NCBI RefSeq assembly: GCF_901709675.1
Contig: NC_051094.1
Span: forward strand, 4,367,001-4,431,000
Direction: 5' to 3'
DNA length: 64,000 bases
Origin: Syngnathus acus
Lineage: Eukaryota; Chordata; Actinopteri; Syngnathiformes; Syngnathidae
A program made the translations under genes and the position numbers. The notes beneath the pieces were generated by a model, which saw nothing but the letters and a program-made list of their open reading frames with translations, was not told the DNA's origin and ran no database searches. Every line of letters starts with the position of its first letter. Within the stretch, counting starts at the first letter, position 1. Positions 1-10,620 of this stretch are shown in pieces.

Positions 1-140
1 TATAGATTAGGCATATTGGAAAAATGTCCCTTTAATGCCCGATGGTTACTTCAAACTAAATAGCGGACCTCTCGCATCTTTCGAGACGTTTTGCCGCTCT
101 CTTCTTGATTGACATGCCTGCCAAACTAAACTAAAGTGAC

Positions 141-1911
141 CTTGACAGCGTGGAGGACTTCATAGGACCCCATGTGGAGCTCGGGCCTCTGCTCCCGATC
201 AGGCCGGAGCCCGTCCACCCCGTGTGTGGGCTGGTAATGTTGCCACGGCACTGCAGGACAAAGAAAGACTGCTCGGAGGACATAACGTTTGTCAGCCTCG
301 ATACAGCGGTACCCTTCGCTCACGAGAGCCCCGACTATTGGCCTTGTGAGAAATTTCGTTTGCTTTGTATTGCCAGAGTGTGAGTGTCACGAACCACTTC
401 ATTTCTATTTGAACCTGAAAAACTCTTAAGTTGGGACACTCGTAAGTCAAGGGAGCACTGTCGGAATTTATACGGCTTACCTTCGGTCAGTTTATCACAA
501 AACGGGCAGCGGAACCTCTGGCCGCAGTCCTGCCAACTCACGGCAACGCACATGGATGCGCCGCAGCAACGACATCCCGAGATGCACGAGTCGTCCGGGA
601 CGACCGGAAGAGGCTTCTGGAAGCGAGATGTCAGTGAAGCTGCGTTGAAGTATTTCTTTGTATCATTATAATCCAACTCGACAAGCGCCGTTTAAACTGA
701 CAAGATACTTAGACAAAATTCACAAAAATGGAAGTTAAAAACTTACCTCTAGTGGGTTTTGTCTGGCTAAAGGCGTGACTAGAGTGGCCAGAGGCAGCCG
801 GGCCAGCAGGGCAGTGGGACCATCCTGGGGCAAGCAGTATGTGGTGGAACGGATGGCACGGGGGCTGGCGTTGCCTGAATAGACCATGACATTGTCACAC
901 ACTCAGATACATTACTTTTAAGGACGGCGCTTTGGTTCGTCGCTCGTGCCACCATTTTTTTTAAAAAGCTCTCATTTTTAGGAGTTTCCAGTATGCAGGC
1001 ATGTCGAAATTTAGAATTGTGTGATTGTCTACTGGAAGTGAAGCAAATTATTACCTCCATCCTCCACGATGCAGGAAGTGGTTGGCAGAGGAGGTGGAGG
1101 GCCAAAAGACTCAGAGATAAAAACCTTGCCTTCCCACTCCGCTCTGTCGTCCGCCATCACTTTGACCTAAACCCAGTTACGGATGAGCGAGCAAATTATC
1201 AAAAATTTTAGTCTAATTTAAAAATAAAAACTTACTGCACTGGGAAGCAGCCCTGGGTCCAGTCCATAACGCGACTCGGAATTTGGAGATATCTGTACAA
1301 TGGAAACACAAATTTAGAATTGTACAAATATAACAATATTCACCCCCATCCCAAATTTAATTAGAAAAAAAAAAGAAGTTCATGGTGATGATGAATATAT
1401 TATTTATTGAGTATTTTAGGAAGGTAACTGCTCTGCCAACCTGCTCGGGTCCATCTGCGTAGGGGTGCGTGATGACAGGGCAAAATCCTGCCGGGTGACC
1501 ACCAGGAGGTGTCCATTGTGAGGACTGTCCAGCGAGAGAACATGGCAGTGGCTGCTCGGAGGGCGAGCCCAGGTTCAGACGCATCAAGTCGGGTAGAGGA
1601 CTGCAGAGACGTCCGAGCTCGGAAGCTGTGGGGGAACTACAGTGGCGCGCCCACAGCGGGCTCTGATTGGCTGCACGGTCGTCCATCGGCCACCATACCT
1701 CACTCTGATTCGCCCAATTTCCCCCAGAAGCGGTACCTAGATTTGTATCAAACATATTTGACATTTTTGTATAGAAAAATATCAGAAGTCCAAACAAAGA
1801 ACATTTTGGAAAAAAATAAAATAAAATAGAGAAATAGTGGAGGAAGACTTGTATGTTACAGGCTAATGAGAAGATATCGTACCTTTTAATACGGGCGGAA
1901 GTCGCAGCCAT
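141..1911 (-). CDS. Sec24-family COPII coat protein (Sec24C/D-like), 5' part only
   Basis: Sec24 is the cargo-binding subunit of the COPII coat at ER exit sites. Exons read on the minus strand with matching phases: 1883-1911 (ATG), 1441-1702, 1236-1292, 1055-1166, 747-901, 481-616, 141-250; the gene continues beyond base 1. Family landmarks in order: LDPGLLPSAV, the SGNASPRAIRSTTY segment, a zinc finger with CRCC and CPFC pairs 18 residues apart, then TEVPWQHYQP and RPELHMGSYE, which mirror the Sec24C/D finger and the start of the trunk domain. All four zinc ligands are present. Oddity: only about 97 residues precede LDPGLL, while Sec24C/D paralogues carry a Pro/Gln-rich tail of several hundred. 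The first two exons are the least certain; those from 1292 down are strong. Which paralogue it is cannot be settled from this fragment. Confidence 0.8.
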
Positions 1912-2384
1912 TATGTGCGGGAATTACATTCACCTCCGGCAGCAAATCAAACAGCCTTAGAAGGGGAATTCAGTCAACTGGAGTAAACCTCAACATTCGA
2001 ATAAGAGCAAAGTTGGCCCAATTGCGTTACTGGAGGACGACTAGAAGCTAGGACAGGAGTAACCAAGGTTTGCATGTCAATGCTAGCGTCCAAGGCAGCT
2101 AACAGCACGGCGAAGCGTTTCCGGGATTCCTTTCGCAGTAAAATGAAAATAACAGAAATTGTCATCGTGACAATTCAAAGAAAACATCGGTTGTAACGAT
2201 AAGTCGAATTGTTCGACTTCAAAATTACTCCTCTAATTTAAAAATATATATATTTAATTGTAGTTCGAATCTCTTTTGAATTACTGACAGTGAGCATAGA
2301 ATTGAAAATATGAAACAATAATCAAAGTTGGTAAACATTTATAAGAAACAAAGGATAAGAGTGTCAAAACTGTACAGTAAGTCA

Positions 2385-5300
2385 TCAGCGCTTAGAGGAC
2401 TTGTCTTGTCTTTTGAGGGCGGTGATCCGGTTCCTCACGTAGTCCTTGACGCCCTTCCAGGAGCGCCTGCTCAGCGCTCGCGGCTCGGCGTCAAGACAGC
2501 GGAGACAGTCAAGCTTCTGTGGGACTTTGTGATTTCGGATGAGGGACATCATGTGTTTCTCCACGGCAGCGACCTCACAGTCGCTCCACTTGTGCTTGTT
2601 GATCGGGGAACCGGCTGAATTGGGAAAAAAAAACACAATAAAAGCAAAGATGAATCCAAAACTGTCAGGACCAGGCAAAAATGATCACACGCCGACTTGC
2701 GTACCTTTTGCAGACCGCCTGGACGCTGTAGAATTGCTCGCGTGTGTATCAGTCAATCCGGCGAAAGACTCACAGTGGTTCCATGATGCAACTGGCGCTG
2801 CATTCAGACCTACAAGATCATTATGGATGTTAATTGTGTATATAAATACAGTATTTTCTTCTCTGATACATTTTAGAGCAAGAGCTGCTTAAAAACATCA
2901 TAACATTCTAAAAATAAAATTCAATTTATACTGCCCCTTCTGTAATGGATTCAATGAATAAAGAAAAACATTCTAATTTAATTCAACCTTTTACACGTAA
3001 CGGCCTCAAACACAATAAATTAATGTTAACTTCTCCAAATTTGTATCTTTTTTTTTTTTTTTAATTAAATCCAGACCGGTCCTCACTTTCAGGGTCCACG
3101 CCAACGTTGTTCCGAAGACTCTTGACTTGGTTATTGGGCCCCAGGATGAGGTCTGCCTCGGTGGGGTCCAGGCTGTTGACCTGCAGCATCGCGGCGTGTT
3201 GCTTGCGAATGCCGGCCGACGTCAGCGCCTCGGAATTCCTGACGCCGCTGTCTCTGACCAACATCTGCACGCACACCGAGCCGCGATAGGCGGAGAGTGT
3301 GTGCGGACGTCCCAACAGAAAGGGGTTCTTGGCGGGGACGCCACAAGCCTCGCGGACTTCCACCAGGAGCTCCAGTGCGGAGAGGAACATCGGTTTGAGC
3401 AAGACCGGGACCATGCGGCCGCACGTGGAGCGGATCTCCATCCTGCTGAAGACCCTGCACATGCTCCTCTCCAGCTCGCTCACTAATAAATCCAAGTTCT
3501 CCTGCGGGTCGGGCTTCTTGACGGATTTCAACGCGGTAAGCGGTAAGTTGGACACCTCGCTGTTCTGTCTCCTGTTCAACAGAATTATCCGGGCCAGAAC
3601 GGTCCTGGCCAAAATGTCATATGTTTCCGCTGAGGGCTCCGCATGCAGTTTCTCCTCGGCGAGGTGGTAGACTTTCTCAAGGTGGAAGATGAGTCTCTTC
3701 ACATCCTGGACGTCCAGAAATTTCTCCCTGGATTTTCTTTTGGTTTTCCTCAGAACTGACAAGGCGCCTGAGGAAATCATCTTGGCCCAGCGCTTCCTGT
3801 AGACGGCCAGGAAGTTCTTGGCCGATTCGGCCAGGGCGAAGTCTCTGCGCTCTAGCGCCCTCTCCTGAACGATGCGGCACACCTGCTGGAGAGAGTAGCC
3901 CAGCTTGGTAGCCAGCGAGGGCGCGCTGTACGTGCGGGCAGCCGAGTCGTAGCCGGCCAGGACGTTGACGGCGGCCACCACGTGCGGGAAGCTGTCCGGG
4001 TCAAAGAAATCCTCCAGCCTCCTCAGCGGCGTCCTCTTCCAGGCCTCCAAGACCAGCCGAGCCATCTGTCGCAGGTTCTGCCGCATGTAGTCCTGCCGCT
4101 TGTGGTCGGAGCCGTACCGTGCCAACATGTCCTCGCCGTAGTCCAGCAGGACCGGCTCGCTGATGATGAGGCGGGTCACGTCGTCGTAGATCATATGCGA
4201 CAGGATGGCGCGCAAGCCGGCGCTGATGCCCAGGTCGCTCATGGCCTCCAGGGCGCAGCGGGTCTCCACGCGTTCCTTCCCTATGCGCGGCTCCTCATCC
4301 ATCTTCCTCTTCTGCCGCTCGGGGCAGCGCTTCATGTGGCACGCCAAACGCTTCTTCCTGTACAAACCTCGACAGTACAGGCAGTGCAGGAAGTCCTGCG
4401 CCTGGCCCGTCTTGGTGGGTCTTTTGCGCGCCGCCAGCTGGCCCTCACCGGTCCGCATCACTTGCTTGTTGTGCGCATAGTTGCCCTCGTTGGTGAGCCG
4501 GTTCCACAACTTCTGTCTCTCTCGGGAGCCTTTGGGGAAGCGCAAGGCGGCGGACACTTCCTCCTTGTGGCTGTGTTGGCGCTGCATGTGCCTGGACAGC
4601 TTGATGATGGGCTTGGAGCAAAACAAGCAGTAGTTGCGGCGATAAACCCGCTTGCAGCTCTTCTGGCCTTCTTTCATGGCGCACACCTTGATAGAAAACA
4701 CATGCAAGTTTCCCATAAGTGACTTGCTGAAAGACCCGAGAAAAGTCAATGCAGGGATTTGTTCCTGAATTATACTACGAGTTTTCTTTCAAACCGAACA
4801 CACCTTCACATTCCTCAACCGGCTCCATTCCGTCTTGGCTTCCCGCGGCTCGGTGGGAATCGGCACTGAGCAGGGCTGCTTCTTGCTGCGCAGGGACATG
4901 GTGGCGCCGCGAGGGGATCTGGCCGAACGGGGAGCAATGTCTTCTCCCAAGTCCGACAGAGCGTCAGATACGTCGCCGTCGTCACTTTGTAAGAAATCAG
5001 AGCCTTCGTCTGATGATTCTTGGGCAGAGGGTTTTTCCTGGAAGGGACAGGAAGAGATTATTTTGTTTCCCCCCCCACGTTGATACATCGCAAGATAAAG
5101 AAAATGACATTAAAAAAAAATCCCCCCCAAATATCTTTATTGTCTGAATCTCTAGATCACAAACTTATTATTCTCTTCTTTTGTTTGTCATATGTTCATA
5201 ACACATACTCTCGCTTTACAAAAAATTAAAGTGACTTTCACAAAATGTTCCTTTGCTGCTGTAGAATTTACAATGAAGAAAAAAAAAAACGGTGGCACAT

Positions 5301-6973
5301 TCATAGAATGTTTGCTTGCGACTTCCCTAAGTGTAGCCAATTTAGGAAAGCAAAATATTAGCAACGGGTGTCAATTTGACGCAGCGCAGTTCCCCATTTG
5401 ACACGTCGTCTTACAGGTTCAGTTGCGTCAGCTGCACACGCAGAGTCGTCCGTTAATTCGTCGCTATCGTCTTCTTCATGGCGGCGCTCGGCGTTGGATG
5501 GAGGCTCTTGGCGAGGCTCGCCGTCGGATGGCGCCGGTTGCGGTGGAGTCGACGGGCGGAGCGGTGACGCCGGTGACGGTTCGGCCGACGAGGCGTACCA
5601 CTCCGGCTGACGAAAGGAGCGCGGGGATGCTTGAACACGAAAATGAAAGTGCATATGATAAAAAAAAAAATATTACCTCGCTTTTGTGCGGTGTCTCGCT
5701 TTGAGGTGATGGCGACTCGTCCATGGACAGAGGCGACTGAGGACACAGCGATACGAGTTCAGCCGACATGCCGTGTGTGTGGATAAGTGGCAATAAAATG
5801 GAGTTTTTGTTTGCCTGGGCGCCTGAGGGGGGTGACTTCACACTGACGTTGTCCTCTGGAGGCAATGATTCCAGCTGGATGGGAGAGAAAAGTCCAGACA
5901 AGGAGCCAAATTTGCTACTATGAGTCTTTTAAATGAGATACAATCGGTACAGCTTTACAAAGATGATTGCAATTTAATATGCGTTTTTTTTTTTTTTCCC
6001 CCAAGATCCTCTTCCAAAGCAATACTCTAAACTGTATTATAAGAAATATCATATTTATATATAACGTTTTGCTTTTGTTACGCTAAAATAAACGTGAATG
6101 GACCCCCCCCCCCCCCCCCGAGACACACTGACCAGTTTGTCCAACTCCGACAGCTGCTTGAGTAAAAGAGAACGCTGATGTAAAATCATAGAACGTTTTG
6201 TCATCCCCTGAAGAAAAAAAATAATGTGAATTGATTGTGCAATCTGAACGGCCTCCAATACGAGTTGTGACGTAAAAGCACCGCCATTTTCCTCACCGGT
6301 GTTTGAACAGCAGCAGCACCTTTTTCAGGATGTTCAGAGTCATTCAAGGCTGCAGAAAACAAAAATAATAAGGTTGATTGACATTGACACCAAAAGGATT
6401 TCGACATCAATCTGTTCCAGGTCTAGGAGTGCAATAATATAGAAGTCATTTTAACGAAATAAATACGTCAAAATAAATCTGTCCCTCCTTCAGTCTCTAA
6501 ACGTATATTGAGAAAGATTTGTCTGTGTTGGAAGTAAAAATAAACATTTGTGAGAAATTACCGTGGCAGTTCGCCGAGTCTGTCCACTGAGGTGCCGCAG
6601 GGGGAACCAACGAGGTTAGGCTGTAAGCGGCAACCACCTGGATGCTTGGAAAAGAACCCGGAGATGAGGGCGTCTGAAAAGAGGGCTGCGTTGAGGGGGG
6701 TGGCACGCAGGACGGTGACGCACAGAGGGGTCCCATTTGGGCTTGATGCCAAGCCTGCAGTGGTCTGAGCTTTTCTCCGGCATCCATCAACTGGGGCGGG
6801 TCAAAGGTAGCGCTGGCGAAAAGCGAGGCGGGCGAGACAAGGCTGTGGATGTGCGACATGGACGCCGGATTCTGCCCGGACAGCGGGTTGAGGAGGGAGC
6901 TCTGCGAGGAGACCGCCGACCAATCCATCTGGCTTGCCCAAGTTTCACTTTTTATCGTCGTCATGTGGTCCAT
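2385..6973 (-). CDS. Two-finger protein with Crypton/tyrosine-recombinase-like region
   Basis: Nine coding exons join in phase: 6562-6973 (ATG at 6971-6973), 6297-6349, 6133-6207, 5677-5874, 5415-5606, 4804-5037, 3087-4686, 2705-2809, 2385-2614, giving about 1032 aa. The N-terminal third is Ser/Pro-rich and acidic. The 1.6-kb exon opens with two Cys/His fingers (CLFC..HMQRQH and CLYC..HMKRC), followed by a long basic helical region ending near LTSAGIRKQHAAML. The last exon carries a KWSDCEVAAVEKHM..VPQKLDC..NRITALKR block. I recall this finger, helical, RKH-like and terminal-block order from a teleost protein family resembling Crypton tyrosine recombinases. No full catalytic R/H/R/Y set is evident, so a domesticated, DNA-binding descendant is likelier than an active recombinase. 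Function unknown. Confidence 0.72.
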
Positions 6974-7803
6974 TGTTATCTGGAACCCATTTGCTCCTGT
7001 TAACGAGAAGACCATTTGTAGAGACAACATCCAATCACCAGAAGCAATGACGTTCACTCCCAAAAGAATATTCTAACGAACAAAAGCAAAGTCAAACTTC
7101 CAGTATATTCATGTGGGTTTTAATTATTTTTGACCAGTCACATTTCAGCTTTAATGTGTTGCCGTGTCAATATAATCTACCAGAGGTCTTCCGAATTAGT
7201 AGTGCTGGCTCTGGTTACTTCTACTACGCTAACAATGGCACTATTTATCCTCTGACTCTTGATAACAAGAGTATTTTTCCATCCTCTTGTCAGTCAAAGC
7301 ACGTTTGAAGCGATATTCACATACTGATTATAACAATTAACAATCAGTATTTCTTGTGATTTTTTGTCATGTTTTTATAAAAACAGTTGGAACTTAAGGG
7401 GGGTTATGTTAGGTAAACCAATGAAGATCCAAATACCAAAAACATGGCTTGTCATCGCTAAAAATTAATCTATCACTCAAACATAATCATTCATTTTCTA
7501 TCACCTTTTCAGGACTCACGCATTTAGCCAATTTGCTGTACAACGACCCAAACAGAGTACAAAATCCATTTTGAATATTAAAATATTAATTATGACTACA
7601 ACAACAATCATTCTTTCCAATTATAATTGTAACAAAACGAGTCCTGATTTCTAGCTACTTTACATTGTTCGCTTGGAAGCTAAATCGGGCTATCGTCGTC
7701 CGGCAGAGTAAACCACTTGCCTAACAATTTGTATAATTAATGAACAAATTGGTACACTACTATAGTTAAAGTTAATGACAAGAAATGTTTGGCAAGAAAA
7801 GCA

Positions 7804-7885
7804 TCATACCTGTACAAAGGAACCGGAAGAAGCACCGCTCACGGCTTCCGGTTTATCGACACGTAACCCGGAAACGAATTAGAAC
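7804..7885 (-). promoter_or_regulatory. Promoter and noncoding exon 1 of the recombinase-like gene
   Basis: On the minus strand a GTACAG|GTATGA splice donor lies at 7804-7812, about 800 bp upstream of the exon with the ATG. The DNA just upstream has several ETS-type CCGGAAG/CTTCCGG cores (about 7824-7890) and no TATA box, as in housekeeping vertebrate promoters. The 7000-7803 stretch is then intron 1, in which I see nothing else. Confidence 0.45.
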
Positions 7886-8550
7886 ACTTCCGATTCACGT
7901 TCGAAAACTTGATTTTAAGTTTTTATTATCGTTTATTTGACTTGTATATTTAAATTTGTACTTGAAGACATATTTAGAAATTCCAACAACCGGGATTAAA
8001 ATAATATTTTAAAACCTCATTTATGGTCTCCAACAAGGATTATGGTTTCCAATTTGGGGGATTTTCAGGTCATTGTTAGGATTTTAAATTTCACGTTTGA
8101 ATTTAAAATAAGTCAGGCTAAAGGTGGATAAATGCCTAAAAGACACACAAAATTAAGCCCTCCCCAAGAAAAAAAAAGTATTCCACTGGGAAGACCGTTC
8201 ATTCATTCTTCATTTGCTCCTTCTACTGCCGAGTGCTTGCCCACCCAACACACACTAAATTATTAACCCAATGTTCACACTTGACCTGCTACTCACACTC
8301 TGGCCACGTGGCACCACTAGAATGGAAACCCCAGTGTGGACGTCACCCACAAATGGCATGTCTAGAAGGCTAAGAAATTGGATTTGTTGTTTACAGATGT
8401 ACACTACACAACCAGTATGCATAGAAATTCTGTGTGCACACAAAAAGACTTTCTGAAGGATGGCTTTTATTTGCCAAACTAAAGGATCAAGCAATAGAGT
8501 TTAAAAGAGATGCCATGTTATCCTACGACATGAATTTTTCTGTTTTCAGA

Positions 8551-8745
8551 CATGACTCCTTGAGACTTTTTGTTGGTCGACTCCTTGAGACTTTTAGTAG
8601 GTCGACTCCGCATGGACATGCCAGCAAAATGTTATGTTGCGACGAGAAACAGGATTAGAGAACAGACTTTGGTCCAAAAATGCGTGCTTCAGGGCAGCCT
8701 CCCTCTTTCTTGTTGGTCACAGCTTCTTGAGACTTTTTTGTTGGT
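8551..8745. repeat. Degenerate ~27-bp repeat units
   Basis: The motif GACTCCTTGAGACTTTTTGT-TGGTC occurs at about 8551 and again at about 8578 with minor changes; a third variant (CTTCTTGAGACTTTTTTGT) lies at about 8723. The first two are head to tail. Confidence 0.6.
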
Positions 8746-9530
8746 CTACTCATGATGACCCTACCCACCAAATTTCATTAAGCTAAAATAAATCGACTTT
8801 GAGGGCTGTTTTTTTTATGTATTTTTTTTTCTTAGTAGAGCTAGCAAGTGCTTGAGGATGGCAAAGCTCTCAAAATAGCTTGAGGACAATAACAAGCCAT
8901 CTGAAGAGGGTCCAAAATATGGAATCAATAAGTTGCCATGAGAAGCAAATAAAAACAGACAGCAAAGCTAGTGAGCGTCAGCAAAGGCGGCGAGAAACCC
9001 CCCCTGACAAGCGTGTAATGAGCCTATGCGAGCATCTCGCACCATTTCATTGTGTCTTTATCTCCTCTCCCTCAGCTGCCCAAGAAAAAGTAAAAGGGGC
9101 TGCCGGTTTGGAGCAAATTACCCACGCTTATTCCGCAAAAACATCCCCCTCGCATGGCCCGGCGGGGGGCCGAGCCACCACCAAATTGTTTTGTCGACCA
9201 AGGACATAGGAGCTGTGCCAACATGTCGTCAAAGACGGAGACGCGGGAGAAGACATTTTTCGACTCGAGAGAGGGAAACGAGAAGAAAGGGGGACGCTGG
9301 GACGTCTCCCGGGGATCCCGCCACCCGCCGAGAAATTTGAAGGGGGTTTCGCTTTCTAGTTTGGAAAGAAAACCTTCCCAGTGTCCCAAATAAACGTTGT
9401 ACAAGGGCGCGTTTCAGTCGATGGAGGGCTTTTGTGCCTTTTGGGGGTGCGGAACAGATATTCAGCACAATCGCTGCCAGCATAATGGGGAACCCATCAA
9501 ATGCCACCCATCTATATCATAACAATGAAT

Positions 9531-9750
9531 AGAAAAAGTCTACACACCCCTGTTCAAGTGCCAAGTGTATGTCATAATAACATTGAAGTCAAGATAAATC
9601 ACACAAAAAGAAATCCACCAAGAACCTCTCCAACTGAGTTGAAAAAAATATTTTCAAGGGTAAAACAAATGAGATGTTTGCACAAGTGCGCACACCCTTT
9701 TAAAACTGAGGATGTCGCTGTGGTTAGAATGATCAAATCACATTAAAAAA
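9531..9750 (+). repeat. Interspersed teleost repeat, copy 1
   Basis: Starts with AGAAAAAGTCTACACACCCC-TGTTCAA. The same leading sequence recurs at 56252, so it is dispersed within this window. I remember this sequence as a common fish interspersed repeat, probably a nonautonomous DNA transposon; the class is inferred. Confidence 0.55.
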
Positions 9751-10249
9751 ATGTGTTCAATTGAATTAAACTTTGCAAGATAACAGCAATGTTTGCGAGG
9801 GAACACATTTTTTTTCCCCCATGTCACCTTAGAGGCGCAGTACAGTAGTATTGTGCGTTCGTTTTTAGGCCATGACAAAAAAAAAAAAATCAATTTCAAT
9901 TTAACGGACGATCAGATTTAACGGACAACCCCTACCCACTAGATCTAGGTCCCAATGCATAATTTGTTCCATGCACTCTTTGTGACATTTTCGTTTCGTG
10001 GTGTGCTGACTTTTTTTTTTAACGTAAAATGCATCCCATGGCTCCATAAAGGCTGCTAAATGCTGATCCTGAGTGACAAAAAAAGGTCAGTTCCATTCAA
10101 ATAAATCTGGAAATTGTGGTTGCATTAAGGAGACAACTCTGTTATAAAAAAAAAAATAAAAAAAATGAAATGAGAGGCAGTCGCGAATCCACAATTTTTT
10201 TCTGTGCCTTTGTGTTGTTTTGTTCTGACGCACTCTAACTTATTTATGA

Positions 10250-10620
10250 TAGAAGGGACTCGCCCCAGCAGACTGGAGGAGGAAAAGGAGGGCGTGTGTG
10301 TGTGTGTGCGTGCGTGTAAAGATAAAAAAGGTTAAAAACTGGGAATCATCTTGGAGGTGGTGGTGTGACGGAAAAAAAATTGAGCTGATGTGACGGAAAT
10401 GAAAGACAAGATAGAACGGAGGAAAGGGGGGGGGGGCTTCCCCGAGGCGTGCGTGCGTGTGTGTGCGTGTATTATCGCTCGCACGCACGCACGCACGCTC
10501 CCTGCCTCCCAGTCAGTGGCAGCTTTGCACGCTCAGCAAGTCGGTGGCGGCACAAAGCAAAGTCGCTCCATTTGCCGCTTGCGCGCACACGCACACTTGC
10601 TCCAGTGACGACAGGTGAGG
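10250..10620 (+). promoter_or_regulatory. Candidate promoter and 5' UTR exon of the sulfotransferase gene
   Basis: A CpG-rich block with GT/CA and GCAC microsatellites ends in GACGACAG|GTGAGG at about 10608-10620, a good splice donor. The coding exon at 13416 is preceded by a TTTCTTTCAG acceptor near 13370, so 10430-10613 could be a noncoding first exon. The 10.6-13.4 kb stretch would then be intron; I see no other gene in it. Confidence 0.35.

Larger units (their letters stand above)
7890..10240. other. Intergenic stretch, recombinase-like gene to sulfotransferase
   Basis: No gene supported. It holds AT-rich sequence, a short tandem repeat near 8551-8745, a more GC-rich patch at 8950-9400 without a convincing ORF (possibly regulatory), and an interspersed repeat at 9531-9750. 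Homopolymer runs are frequent between 9800 and 10200. Confidence 0.6.

Noticed and set aside
3982-4722. Long plus-strand ORF (246 aa)
   Set aside because: Exactly antisense to the main exon of the recombinase-like gene, which has family motifs and splice sites; composition is that of a shadow frame.
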